From: Pseudomonas grimontii
Lineage (GTDB): Bacteria > Pseudomonadota > Gammaproteobacteria > Pseudomonadales > Pseudomonadaceae
Direction of reading: 5' to 3'
Length of the DNA stretch: 64,000 nucleotides
Assembly: GCF_007858185.1 (NCBI RefSeq)
Contig: NZ_VFES01000008.1
Span: forward strand, 186,001 to 250,000
Shown here: piece by piece, positions 40,177 to 49,204 of the stretch
How positions within the stretch are numbered: the first letter of the stretch is position 1
How the letters are laid out: each line of letters opens with the position of its first letter
Translations under genes and position numbers: made by a program
The notes under the pieces: generated by a model
What the model was told of the DNA's origin: nothing
Databases searched by the model: none
Seen by the model: only the letters and a program-made list of their open reading frames with translations

Positions 40177-41640
40177 TCATTCACCAAACCCAATAATCGC
40201 CTTGGTTTCCAGATACTCCTCGAACCCCTGCACACCATACTCCCGGCCATTCCCTGAGCGCTTGTAGCCCCCAAATGGCGCCATCGGATTCCACGCCGGA
40301 TGGTTCAGGTGCACCTGGCCCGCCCGTATACGCGAAGCCACCGCCCGCGCAACATCCAGGTCCTGCCCTTGAACGTGAGCACCCAGCCCGTAGACCGTAT
40401 CGTTGGCGATGGCGACGGCTTCATCCACCGTTTCATAGGCAATGATGCACAGCACCGGCCCAAATATTTCCTCCTGGGCAATGCGCATGGCGTTGTCCAC
40501 GTCGGAGAAAACCGTCGGCCGCGTATAGAAGCCCTTGTCAAAACCCGCCGCCCGTCCCGGCCCACCGCAGAGCAGTTTGGCGCCCTCGTCGAGGCCGGCC
40601 TGGATCATGGCCTGGACGCGATGGAACTGGGCTTCGTTGGCAATCGGGCCCAACTGCGTGTCTTCCGATTGCGGGTCGCCCACGATCAATGCATTCGCGG
40701 TGGCCGCCGCCAGGGCTTCGACTTCGGCCAGGCGGCTTCTTGGCACGATCATGCGGGTCGGCGCGCTGCACGACTGGCCGACGTTGCGAAACGCCGACAT
40801 CACGCCCAGCGGCACGGCCTTGGCGAAGTCGGCGTCGGGCAGCAGCACATTCGGCGACTTGCCGCCCAGCTCCTGGGTCACGCGCTTGACCGTCGGCGCG
40901 GCGGCCTGGGCCACCAACGCGCCTGCGCGGTTGGAGCCGGTGATGGAAATCATGTCGATGTCCGCATGGGCCGCCATGGTCGCGCCGACTTCGGCACCGC
41001 TGCCGTTCACCAGGTTGAACACCCCAGGCGGCAGGCCGGCGTCATGCACCAGTTGGGCAAACAGCAGGGCACTCAAGGGCGACAGTTCGCTGGGCTTCAA
41101 CACCACGGTGCAGCCGGCGGCGATGGCCGGGGCGACTTTTGCGGTGATTTGATACAGCGGCCAGTTCCATGGCGTGATAAGCCCGCACACGCCGATGGCT
41201 TCGCGCTCGATGGCGGTACCGCCTTCCACGGTCTGGAAACGGTAGCTGGACAGCAGGTCACGGGCGACTCGGACGTGCTCGGCCGCCAGCGGCACTTGCA
41301 TCGCCCGCGCGAAGCCAATGGCCGTGCCCATTTCCAGGGACAGCGCCTGTGCCAGTTGCTCTTTGCGCTCAAGGATCAGTTCGTGGATTTTCCCCAGCAC
41401 TTGCGCTCTCGTTTCAGCCGGGGTCGCAGACCAACCGGCAAGCGCCCCGCGTGCTGCCGCGACGGCCCGGTCGACATCCTCGGCAGTCCCGCGCGCCACC
41501 TGGGCAACCACGGCTTCAGTGGCCGGGTTGACCACCGGCAGCGTTGCCGGGATCGCCGGGGACGTCCAACGACCGTTGATATAAAACTGGTGAGCCGTGT
41601 GCGGATCAACGCTGTAGCTATTTGAAGAGTGGGTGGTCAT
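40177..41640 (-). CDS. NAD(P)-dependent aldehyde dehydrogenase
   Basis: Aldehyde dehydrogenase of 487 residues. Catalytic Cys291 is in FRNVGQSCSAPTRM and general-base Glu257 in QELGGKSPN; ITPWNWPLYQ and LKPSELSP are cofactor-site motifs. The start at 41640 (MTTHSSNSYS) has GGGAG upstream; an in-frame start at 41724 would add 28 unlikely residues. It is 143 bp downstream of an FAD oxidase gene on the same strand and could oxidise an aldehyde made by that enzyme. Substrate not determinable. Confidence 0.9.
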   Translation of the reverse strand: MTTHSSNSYSVDPHTAHQFYINGRWTSPAIPATLPVVNPATEAVVAQVARGTAEDVDRAVAAARGALAGWSATPAETRAQVLGKIHELILERKEQLAQALSLEMGTAIGFARAMQVPLAAEHVRVARDLLSSYRFQTVEGGTAIEREAIGVCGLITPWNWPLYQITAKVAPAIAAGCTVVLKPSELSPLSALLFAQLVHDAGLPPGVFNLVNGSGAEVGATMAAHADIDMISITGSNRAGALVAQAAAPTVKRVTQELGGKSPNVLLPDADFAKAVPLGVMSAFRNVGQSCSAPTRMIVPRSRLAEVEALAAATANALIVGDPQSEDTQLGPIANEAQFHRVQAMIQAGLDEGAKLLCGGPGRAAGFDKGFYTRPTVFSDVDNAMRIAQEEIFGPVLCIIAYETVDEAVAIANDTVYGLGAHVQGQDLDVARAVASRIRAGQVHLNHPAWNPMAPFGGYKRSGNGREYGVQGFEEYLETKAIIGFGE

Positions 41641-41783
41641 CCAACTGGCTCCCTGGAGCGGTAATAGGCGCTGCGAACGGCACGGCCCGGTGTCTGGATA
41701 CGCTAGCAAAAGGCTCCCGTGCAAAGATGCCGTTATTCAGCGCTGCAAGGGAGAATCTGCTGAATCTGGCAGGCTGGCGTGGC

Positions 41784-42956
41784 TCATATCAGTTTTCCTG
41801 TGGTGGGGGCGTTTGCAGGCACCGTCGAAGGTTGGGTGAACCGCCGAATATCGAAAGGGCTGATCAAGGTGCTGGTACTGCCGGTGCTGATCAGTTCGGC
41901 CATCACATCCCCCACGCCAGGGCCGAGCTGGAAGCCGTGGCCGCAGAAGCCGAAGGCATAAAACAGCCCGTCCACGCTGCCGCTGGGGCCCATCACCGGC
42001 AGGGAGTCGGGTGTATAGCTTTCGATGCCGCTCCACACGCGGATGATGTTCAGTTTCTCGGCGCCCGGTAATAGCCGTTTCATCTGGCGCATCTGGTTGA
42101 GCAGGCTCTCGGGCTTGAAAAACGCGCGGCGGTTGAGCATGTCCGGCGTGCAGCGGGCGCCGCCACCGATGATGATGTTGCCGCGCGGGATCTGGCGGAA
42201 GTAGATCACCTCTTCCTTGATCTTGGTGAACACACCGATCACGGTGGGCAAGGCGTAGGGCACCGGTTCGGTGACCGACATCTGTGGGCCGTTGGGCTCC
42301 AGTGGCACCGGCTCGCCGAAGCGCTCGGACAGGCGTGCGGCCCAGGCGCCAGCAGTAATCAACAGTTGCTCGGCGATGAACAACTGCCCATCGGTGGTGG
42401 TGACGTGGAACCGGCCATTGATCTTTTCCACGTCGGCGACTTCGGTGCTTTCTTCGATTCGCGCACCGAGGCGCCGGGCGGCGCGGGCAAAGGCCGGTGC
42501 GGCCAGGCGGGGGTTGGCGTGGCCGTCGTAGGGCGCGTAGGAGCCGCCTTTCACCTCGGGGCCGAGGAAACCGAAACGCTGGTGCAACTCGGCGCCGCGA
42601 TAGATTTTCAGGTCCAGTTGCGCGGCTTCCGGCGCAGCGGCGTAGGCCTCCAGTTCAGCGATTTCATCTTCGCGATAGCACACGCGCATGTGGCCGCTGG
42701 GGATAAATTCCAGGTCGTCGTTGATCAACTCCGGCAGGCGTTTCCACAGCGCCCACGAACGATTGGCCAACTCCAGTTGCCCCAGGTAGCGGCCCTGGCG
42801 GCGCACATTGCCGAAGTTCACACCGCTGGCGTACTGACCGATCTGGTCGCGTTCCAGCAGCGTGACCGAACAACCGCGGCGGCGCAGGAAAAACGCCGAC
42901 GATGCGCCCATGATGCCGCCGCCGATGATCAGCACAGCGCTTTTTTGCGGGTTCAT
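41784..42956 (-). CDS. FAD-dependent oxidoreductase (HcnC/D-amino-acid-oxidase-like)
   Basis: FAD oxidase of 390 residues in the DAO family. Dinucleotide motif VLIIGGGIMGASSAFFLRRRG is at 8-28, and the C-terminal signature 'DSLPVMGPSGSVDGLFYAFGFCGHGFQLGPGVGD' lies near 335-368. It is a close paralogue of 57560-58714, with long identical stretches such as LLERDQIGQYASGVNFGNVR. Unlike that copy, it has no adjacent 2Fe-2S or HcnB-like subunit here. It overlaps the RidA-family gene by 4 bp, so an amino acid or opine-like substrate yielding an imine is plausible. Confidence 0.87.
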   Translation of the reverse strand: MNPQKSAVLIIGGGIMGASSAFFLRRRGCSVTLLERDQIGQYASGVNFGNVRRQGRYLGQLELANRSWALWKRLPELINDDLEFIPSGHMRVCYREDEIAELEAYAAAPEAAQLDLKIYRGAELHQRFGFLGPEVKGGSYAPYDGHANPRLAAPAFARAARRLGARIEESTEVADVEKINGRFHVTTTDGQLFIAEQLLITAGAWAARLSERFGEPVPLEPNGPQMSVTEPVPYALPTVIGVFTKIKEEVIYFRQIPRGNIIIGGGARCTPDMLNRRAFFKPESLLNQMRQMKRLLPGAEKLNIIRVWSGIESYTPDSLPVMGPSGSVDGLFYAFGFCGHGFQLGPGVGDVMAELISTGSTSTLISPFDIRRFTQPSTVPANAPTTGKLI

Positions 42957-43360
42957 GAAGGCTGCTCCTGTGCGGTACGGGCCACGGCGTCGATTTCGAT
43001 CAGGTAGCCATGGTGCAACACCGGCACGGGCACCACGGCGCGGGCCGGTTTATGTTCACCCAGGTAGCGCGCATAAATTTGATCAAAGGCGGGCCAGTGT
43101 TCTATGCCGACCACGTACACCGTCACTTTGAGCAGGTCACCGGGGCTCAGGCCCGCTTCACCCAGGATCGCCACCAGGTTATCCAGGGCAATCGAGGCTT
43201 GCACCGCGAACGGTTGCCCGGCGCTGTGCTCGCCATTGGCGCGTACCGGCAGTTGCCCCGACACATACAGCAGGCCGCCGTGTGCCACTGCCTGGGAATA
43301 GTGCCCGCCCGGCGGTGCCGCGTGGGTGCTATGAATCGAGTGGATGCGATTACCAGCCAT
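42953..43360 (-). CDS. RidA-family protein
   Basis: RidA/YjgF-like protein of 135 residues ('AVAHGGLLYVSGQLPV' and 'HKPARAVVPVPVLHHGYLIEIDAVA' with the substrate-binding Arg). The start at 43360 (MAGNRIHSIHS) lies within the end of the upstream gene (11-bp overlap); longer in-frame starts fall deep inside it. It is placed between a PLP enzyme and an FAD oxidase, both of which may release enamines or imines. Confidence 0.86.
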   Translation of the reverse strand: MAGNRIHSIHSTHAAPPGGHYSQAVAHGGLLYVSGQLPVRANGEHSAGQPFAVQASIALDNLVAILGEAGLSPGDLLKVTVYVVGIEHWPAFDQIYARYLGEHKPARAVVPVPVLHHGYLIEIDAVARTAQEQPS

Positions 43361-44486
43361 GCAGGCGACTCCAGGTGTGCACGCTGCCATCGGCATCCAC
43401 CGCGTGATAATCCGGGAACTGTGCGCCGGTGGCACAGGCATGGTTGGGCAGGATGCGCAGCCGACTGCCGATGGGGAAACGCGTGACAAGCGCGTCACTG
43501 TTGGCCGCGCCCAGGGTGACGATGCCGTGTTCCTGGTTGGCGCCGGTGACCTGCGCGCCGTCGATCCAGTCGCCCGCTTCGCTGCACACTTGGCCATAAC
43601 CGAAGTCTTGGCGCTGGCGCTGGGTGCCACGGTCACGACTCATGGCCATCCAACCGGCGTCGGTGATGATCCAGCCTTTGTCCGGCTGATGACCGATCAC
43701 GGTGGTCAGTACGCTCAGCGCCAACTCATCGGCCTGGCACACGCCGATGTTGCGCATGACCAGGTCGAAGAACACATACACACCTGCGCGTACTTCGGTG
43801 ACGCCGTCCAGGTTCAGCGCCGAGAGGGCCGTGGGGGTGGAGCCGATACTGACTTCGGGGCACGCCAGCCCGGCTGCGCGGAGGGTGTCTGCGGCGCGTA
43901 CGCAGAGCGCGCGCTCCTGTTCGGCCAGCGCTTGCAGGGGTTCCAGGCTGTCCAGCGCGTAACTCGAGCCGGCGTGGGTCATCACGCCGCGCAGGTGCAG
44001 GCCGCCGTCGCTTAGGATGCGCGCGACGTCGATCAGTACCGGGTCCTGCGCGGCGAGGCCGGAGCGATGGCCGTCGCAGTCGATTTCGATCCACACGTCG
44101 AGGCGTTCGTCATGCTGCTGTGCGAACGCGACCATGGCCTCGGCGCCTGAGACGCTGTCGGTGAGCAGGCTGAGATTGCAGCCTTTGCGCCGCAGGGCCA
44201 GGGCCTGGGGCAGTTTGCCCGGGGCGATGGCCACGGCGTAGAACACATCGCGGATACCTGCGGCGAAACAATGCTCGGCTTCCTTGAGGGTGGAAACCGT
44301 CACACCGCTGGCCCCTGCGGCGATCTGGGCCTGGATCACCGGCAGGCACTTGCTGGTTTTGATATGCGGGCGCAAACGCACGCCCAGGCTGCTCATGCGT
44401 TGTTGCATACGCTGGATATTACGCTGCATCTGCGGGATGTCGACGAGCGCGGCGGGCGTGTCGAGGGAAGCAATCGGCGTGGACAT
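43350..44486 (-). CDS. D-threonine aldolase / D-serine dehydratase-like PLP enzyme
   Basis: PLP enzyme of about 378 residues with an alanine-racemase-type N-domain. The PLP Lys lies in RPHIKTSK (Lys43), and the C-terminal metal site in LPNHACAT (His and Cys), a pattern of the D-threonine aldolase/DSD1 family. It should act on a D-amino acid or D-hydroxyamino acid with a divalent metal. I chose MSTPIASLDTP at 44486 as start because the family begins with a 'LDTPALLVD' motif; an ATG at 44519 would add 11 residues. It is first in an operon with RidA and FAD oxidase genes and is divergent from a LysR gene. Confidence 0.82.
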   Translation of the reverse strand: MSTPIASLDTPAALVDIPQMQRNIQRMQQRMSSLGVRLRPHIKTSKCLPVIQAQIAAGASGVTVSTLKEAEHCFAAGIRDVFYAVAIAPGKLPQALALRRKGCNLSLLTDSVSGAEAMVAFAQQHDERLDVWIEIDCDGHRSGLAAQDPVLIDVARILSDGGLHLRGVMTHAGSSYALDSLEPLQALAEQERALCVRAADTLRAAGLACPEVSIGSTPTALSALNLDGVTEVRAGVYVFFDLVMRNIGVCQADELALSVLTTVIGHQPDKGWIITDAGWMAMSRDRGTQRQRQDFGYGQVCSEAGDWIDGAQVTGANQEHGIVTLGAANSDALVTRFPIGSRLRILPNHACATGAQFPDYHAVDADGSVHTWSRLHGW

Positions 44487-44581
44487 GGCGGAGCTCGCGT
44501 GGCTGGGTACAGGCTGCACTCTACTCAGCCGTTGTTAACGTGTGGTTCAATCAGTGTTCATCAATCATTAAGTAAAATTGA
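44487..44581. promoter_or_regulatory. Divergent promoter region of the LysR-controlled operon
   Basis: This 95-bp region separates the PLP-enzyme operon (minus) from a LysR-family gene (plus). The segment 44535-44580 is AT-rich. The arrangement is typical of LysR regulators controlling the divergent operon and themselves. No exact T-N11-A site is assigned. Confidence 0.5.
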
Positions 44582-45466
44582 ATGATTTCCATCGAAGACC
44601 TGCGGCTGGCGGTGACCCTGGCCCGCTCCGAATCGCTGAGCGCCGCCGCCCGAACACTGAATGTCTCGCCGCCGGCGCTGTCCATGCGCCTGCGCAAGTT
44701 AGAGACGCTGCTGGGGCTGACCCTGGCCAATCGCGACGCTCGACGCCTTAGCCTGACGGCGGATGGCGAGCGGTTCTCGCGGGAAAGCGCGCTGTTGCTG
44801 GAACAGTTGGAAGCGCTGCCGGAGTCGTTCCGGCAACAGGACGATACCCTGGTGGGCACCTTGAGGTTGGCGGCGCCGTTTGGCTATGGTCGCCAGCGCA
44901 TCGCACCGCTGCTGGCGCGGTTTGCCAAACTGCACCCGCAGCTGCGCCTGCACCTGGATTTGCGCGAGACGCCCTGGCCCGATCGCCATGACAGCGATGC
45001 GGTGATTCACATCGGGCATCTGAATGACAGCCTGTGGACCGCGCGGCCACTGACGCCAAACGAGCGCTGGTTGTGCGCCAGCCCGGCCTATCTGCATGCC
45101 CACGGCGTGCCGTCTTCGCCGGACGAACTGGCGTCCCATCGTTGCATTTGCATTCGCGAAAATGATGAAGACGTCACCCTGTGGCACCTGCGCAAAGGCC
45201 AGGGCCGCAAGACGCTGCGTGTGGAGCCTGCGTTGTTGAGCAACGATGGCAGCGTTGCTCGGCGCTGGGCCGAGCAAGGCTTGGGGTTGGTGCTGCGTTC
45301 GCAGTGGGACGTGAGTGACGCCGTGGCCAGCGGCAGCCTGGTGCGCGTGTTGGCGGACTGGAGCTTTGACAGCGCGCCGATCCTCCTGCTGGTGCCGTCG
45401 CGCAAACTGCGCAGCCCGCGCGTACAGGCGTTGGTGGCGTTTCTGGAAGAGGCGTTGAAGGCCTGA
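44582..45466 (+). CDS. LysR-family transcriptional regulator
   Basis: LysR-type regulator of 294 residues. N-terminal winged HTH at about 18-40 (SLSAAARTLNVSPPALSMRLRKLE), then an effector domain ('TLRLAAPFGYGRQRIAPLLARFAKLHPQLRLHLDL'). The start ATG overlaps TGAATGA sequence with no long leader. It is divergent from the PLP enzyme/RidA/FAD oxidase operon, its likely target, and converges with a cupin gene 1 bp after its stop. The co-inducer is unknown. Confidence 0.9.
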   Translation: MISIEDLRLAVTLARSESLSAAARTLNVSPPALSMRLRKLETLLGLTLANRDARRLSLTADGERFSRESALLLEQLEALPESFRQQDDTLVGTLRLAAPFGYGRQRIAPLLARFAKLHPQLRLHLDLRETPWPDRHDSDAVIHIGHLNDSLWTARPLTPNERWLCASPAYLHAHGVPSSPDELASHRCICIRENDEDVTLWHLRKGQGRKTLRVEPALLSNDGSVARRWAEQGLGLVLRSQWDVSDAVASGSLVRVLADWSFDSAPILLLVPSRKLRSPRVQALVAFLEEALKA

Positions 45467-45467
45467 G

Positions 45468-46181
45468 TTATTTCACCGCGTAGACCTTGCGCACGTACAC
45501 CGTGCTGGTCCAGGCGCACGGCGCGCCCTTGGCCACGAATACTGTGTCCCCGCTGTTCACCGTGACCTCGCCACCCTCGTTGTCCTGCAGGGTGACGCTG
45601 CCTTCGAGCAGGTGCATCAACTCATGCAGTTTGTGCGGGCGGCCGTGACGGGCGTAGGGCGTCGAGTCCCAGATGCCGACGCGCAGCTCGGTGATCGCAT
45701 CGTCGAACAGGTTGAGCGCGCGGCACTGCGGGGTTGGGCCGATCAGGATCTGGGGCTCCGGCGCGGCGGAGGGGTTGAGCAGGGTGTGCGGGGCGAGCAG
45801 GGTCAGGCCTGGGCAGGCGGGCGCATCGGCCTGGTCGACCGCGCAGAATGCCCATTCGCTGCCTGCACTGGCCTGCACTGTTAGGCGTGTACCCAGGCCG
45901 ATCACGGCGCTGCTGCCGACACCCAGTTCCAGTGTCTGTTCTGCGCTGCTGAGCAGCACATGGCCGGCGTGCACCACCAGGGTTTCGCTGTGGGGGAAGT
46001 CTTCGATCACGCTTTCGCCGCTGAACGGTACAAGCCCTGCGGACACGCCATCGTCACCCATCCAGGCGAGTTGGCGGTTGTCGCCGAACGGGTCCAGCGC
46101 GCTGAGTGCGCCGCTGTTGAAAGACGTGGCAACGCGGCTGCCGTCGGCGCGTGCCAACAGCAGGATACGGGGAGATGACAT
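45468..46181 (-). CDS. Bicupin (DUF861-type) protein
   Basis: Protein of 237 residues with two cupin halves. The N-half has 'SVIEDFPHSETLVVHAGHVLLSS' and the C-half 'GRPHKLHELMHLLEGSVTLQDNEG' followed by 'VNSGDTVFVAKGAPCAWTS'. The His-rich C-terminal half looks metal-binding. DUF861 cupins are often found near amino-acid oxidases or in ureidoglycolate/ureidoglycine metabolism; the exact role here is unknown. It is transcribed with the GNAT gene upstream (22-bp gap). Confidence 0.78.
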   Translation of the reverse strand: MSSPRILLLARADGSRVATSFNSGALSALDPFGDNRQLAWMGDDGVSAGLVPFSGESVIEDFPHSETLVVHAGHVLLSSAEQTLELGVGSSAVIGLGTRLTVQASAGSEWAFCAVDQADAPACPGLTLLAPHTLLNPSAAPEPQILIGPTPQCRALNLFDDAITELRVGIWDSTPYARHGRPHKLHELMHLLEGSVTLQDNEGGEVTVNSGDTVFVAKGAPCAWTSTVYVRKVYAVK

Positions 46182-46203
46182 GGGGAGTGCTCCGGGAGGA
46201 AAG

Positions 46204-47055
46204 TCAGCCGATCGCCTGGGTGATCAGGGCAAAGGGATGGACGCCTTGGCTGGCCTGGGGTGGGGTGCCCAAGGCCATCTGCGCGACGGTGTCGATGTTC
46301 TTCAGGCCGGCCTGTTCGAGCCAGTCGCTGAGGCCACAGACGACGGGAATGTCGATGCGCACGAAGGTGTCCGGCACCTGGGCCAGCAAGGTGGCGATCA
46401 GGTGCTTGGCCTGCTCGATATTTTCCGCCACCACCGGGCCGATGCAGCGCCCCCGACCAAACGGCCGCAGCAGGGCGAAGCCGCGTAGCCGGCCGTCACG
46501 CTCGATACCCACGGCGTGCTCCACCTGCAGATCGCGCAGCACCTCGCGGCGGTCCAGGCCGCTGGCGGCTTTAGCCAGCGCGAGCAGGCTGGCGTGGTCA
46601 CCGGGGTTAAGCGCACGGCAGGTTTCGCCGTCAGCCAGCGCCGGCAGGGCGGGCACCGACGCCTGGCCCTGATGTTGCTGCACGCGCCCGAACTCAACGA
46701 ACCCCTGGCTTGCATACAGCGGCGCGCCGGCGAGGGTGGCATTGAGCACCGGCGTGCGCGTGCCGCAAGCGGCGAGGGCCTTTTCCATCAAGCGCCGGCC
46801 GATGCCTTGGCCCTGGTAGTCATTGCTGACGATCACCAGGCCGATGGTGGCGTAATCGCCCTGGGGGCAGGTGAAGGCGCTGCCGATCAGCCGCTCGCCA
46901 TCCATGACCACGAAGCCGTCGCTGACCCGTTGCAGCATTGCCCAGTCTTCCAGGCGGTGGGGCCATTTGAGTTGCACCGACAAGGCGTGGGCGGCCGGCA
47001 GGTCGGCCACGGTCATTGGGCGGTAGGTGTAAGCGGGGTGTGGCAGGGCGGACAT
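46204..47055 (-). CDS. GNAT-family N-acetyltransferase (two-domain)
   Basis: Acetyltransferase of 283 residues. The first GNAT domain contains the acetyl-CoA loop motif 'YQGQGIGRRLMEKAL' near 82-96; a second, weaker GNAT-like half follows (about 150-280). The start at 47055 (MSALPHPAYTYRPM) follows CGGAGG; a longer in-frame start at 47109 lacks support. It may acetylate an amino-acid derivative, in keeping with the catabolic genes around it. Substrate unknown. Confidence 0.83.
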   Translation of the reverse strand: MSALPHPAYTYRPMTVADLPAAHALSVQLKWPHRLEDWAMLQRVSDGFVVMDGERLIGSAFTCPQGDYATIGLVIVSNDYQGQGIGRRLMEKALAACGTRTPVLNATLAGAPLYASQGFVEFGRVQQHQGQASVPALPALADGETCRALNPGDHASLLALAKAASGLDRREVLRDLQVEHAVGIERDGRLRGFALLRPFGRGRCIGPVVAENIEQAKHLIATLLAQVPDTFVRIDIPVVCGLSDWLEQAGLKNIDTVAQMALGTPPQASQGVHPFALITQAIG

Positions 47056-47436
47056 GGCGAGCCTCCGTAGAGCGTTGTGTTGTGTCGCGTCAGGGTGCTT
47101 GTATCCCACCTGGGTTGAGGGCTGGCAAGGGGGGCGGGAATATTCGGTAGATTCCTCGTGGTGTGCGGGGCGAGACCACAGTTACTACTTAATTGGGGTT
47201 GGGGGGCAGCAGCAAATGCCATGGGGTTGGCGTTGGAGCTGACTGGAGTAGGGCGGGTGTACTCGGTTAAAAATGTGGGAGGGGGCTTGCTCCCGATGAG
47301 GCCGTGTCAGTGGATACATCTGTAGCTGACCCACTGCCATCGGGGCATAAGTACCTACACAATTTTTTTCAGTGGGCTGTGGCGAGGGAGCTTGCTTCCG
47401 TGGCGGCCTTCGGGACGACCGCTTTTTTTGGGGGGT

Positions 47437-47700
47437 GAGTACATATCCGTTGCTGCGGTAACGGCTGCCTATGGTTCCGCTCTTACAGCGGGTCACTTTT
47501 GGAAAGACCCAAAAGTAACCAAAAGGTCTTCGCCCCAACACTCGGTGCCTCGCCTAGGCTCGGCATGCCCTCACTCCGGCTTTGGAGCGTGGGCCGCCGC
47601 GATGGGCCATCCATGGCCCAGCGCGGCTAACCCGGCGTCCTGCCGGGTTACCCACGCTCCAAAGCCTGCGTTCGGCCAGCGTGTTTGACGGGGCGATGCC
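47437..47700 (+). repeat. Long intergenic repeat, left arm of inverted repeat
   Basis: About 260 bp beginning gagtacatatccgttgctgcgg and ending near ttgacggggcgatgcc. It is highly similar to the reverse complement of 47907-48167 and to 26422-26610. Internal short palindromes (gggccatccatggccc; aacccggcgtcctgccgggtt) add secondary structure. Confidence 0.8.
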
Positions 47701-47809
47701 AAATCAAAAACAAAAGCGAGGCGGCCTTAAAGCCGACCTGATTATTGAAGCGTACGCGGTGTGGCTTCTACTTCCTTAATCGCTGACGAAGTCAGCAATC
47801 TTTTGATCT

Positions 47810-47890
<81 letters not shown>

Positions 47891-47906
47891 TTTGATCTTG
47901 ATCTCA

Positions 47907-48167
47907 GGCGCCCCGTTAACCACGCTGGCCGAACGCAGGCTTGAATCCGTGGGTAACCCGGCAGGACGCCGGGTTAGCCGTCCTGGGCCATGGATGGCCC
48001 ATGACGGCGGCCCACGGATTCAAGCCTGCGTTCGGGCATACCGAGCCTAGGCGAGGTACCGAGTGGTGGGGCGAGGACCTTTTGCTTACTTTTGGGTCCT
48101 TCCAAAAGTGAGCCGCTGTAAGAGCGGAACCCTAGGTGGCCGTGACCGCAGCAACGGATATGTACTC
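47907..48167 (-). repeat. Long intergenic repeat, right arm of inverted repeat
   Basis: Inverted copy of the repeat at 47437-47700, ending with the complement of gagtacatatccgttgctgcgg at 48167. It shares the 'ggcgcctgagatcaagatc' end with the copy at 26422-26610, a feature not present in the left arm. Confidence 0.8.
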
Positions 48168-48512
48168 AGTCAAACCCAACGACATGGTCGGCCCAAAGGC
48201 CGCCACGGAACCAAGCCCCCTCCCACAATTCAACCAGCCACACTTTCTGCCGCCCCCACCCCCGTGCTTAAGCCTCTCCACCCCCCAAAGCCCCCTAAAA
48301 GCGCACAAACACTGGCCCTGCCCAAGCCTGGCGCGTACCGCAAAGTCTGCTGAGCCCGGCCACCAAAACGGTGGTTTGTATTGAGCGCAGGTCGTTTTAG
48401 ACGGCATATGCTGATTTCACAGTGGTGTAATGAACCTGTGCTGCAACGAGGCCGACGCGCCGCCAGGGCAGCGAACGCTTGTCACACTCAACGAACTCCA
48501 GGACCGCACTCA

Positions 48513-49181
48513 ATGAGCTTTCTTCGTCCCAAATTCATTACGTTCGACTGCTACGGTACGCTGACCAACTTCCATATGGGCACCATGACCCGCGAGCTGT
48601 TCGCCGATCGCATCAAGCCTGAGCAAATGGACCAGTTCGTCAAAGACTTCTCGGCCTACCGCCTCGACCAGGTCATGGGCGACTGGCGCCCGTACGATGA
48701 AATCCTCAAGACCGCCCTGGCCCGTACCTGCAAACGCTGGGGTATCGACTATCGCGAGGAAGGCCAGCTGTATTACGACGCCGTGCCGACCTGGGGCCCT
48801 CATGCAGACGTGCCGGCGGGTCTGTCGAAGATTGCCGACAAGATTCCCCTGGTGATCTTCTCCAATGCCAGCGACAGCCAGATCATGTCCAACGTCGACA
48901 AGCTCGGCGCGCCGTTCCACAAGGTGTTCACCGCTGAGCAGGCCCAGGCCTACAAGCCGCGCCTGGCCGCGTTCGAGTTCATGCTCGACAACCTCGGTTG
49001 CGGCCCGGAAGACATCTTGCATGTGTCTTCCAGCTTCCGTTACGACCTGATGCCGGCCCATGACATGAAGATCAAAAACAAGGCCTTCGTTGCCCGTGGC
49101 CACGAAGTGCCGGCCAACGCGTTCTACGGTTACCAGCAGATCACCGATATCGGTGGGCTGCCGGCGCTGGTCGGTCTGTAA
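48513..49181 (+). CDS. Haloacid dehalogenase type II-like HAD hydrolase
   Basis: HAD-superfamily protein of 222 residues. The nucleophile is Asp12 in FITFDCYGTL, motif II is 'LVIFSNASDS', Lys lies in 'QAYKPRLAAFEFML' and motif IV in 'HVSSSFRYDLMPAHDMKI'. This is the pattern of L-2-haloacid dehalogenases, though many such proteins have other physiological substrates. Where canonical motif IV has Asp near the end, SSSFRYD is seen. It is 23 bp before an FAD oxidoreductase gene and starts the long catabolic run. The start at 48513 matches the family N-terminus. Confidence 0.85.
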   Translation: MSFLRPKFITFDCYGTLTNFHMGTMTRELFADRIKPEQMDQFVKDFSAYRLDQVMGDWRPYDEILKTALARTCKRWGIDYREEGQLYYDAVPTWGPHADVPAGLSKIADKIPLVIFSNASDSQIMSNVDKLGAPFHKVFTAEQAQAYKPRLAAFEFMLDNLGCGPEDILHVSSSFRYDLMPAHDMKIKNKAFVARGHEVPANAFYGYQQITDIGGLPALVGL

Positions 49182-49204
49182 CCGCACACCTCTGAGGGTA
49201 AGAC

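Noticed and set aside
47582..47779. Small open frames inside the repeat region and GGCTCT array as a Gly-Ser repeat protein
   Set aside because: The frames stop before the array, vary between repeat copies, and no ribosome site is seen; the region looks non-coding.
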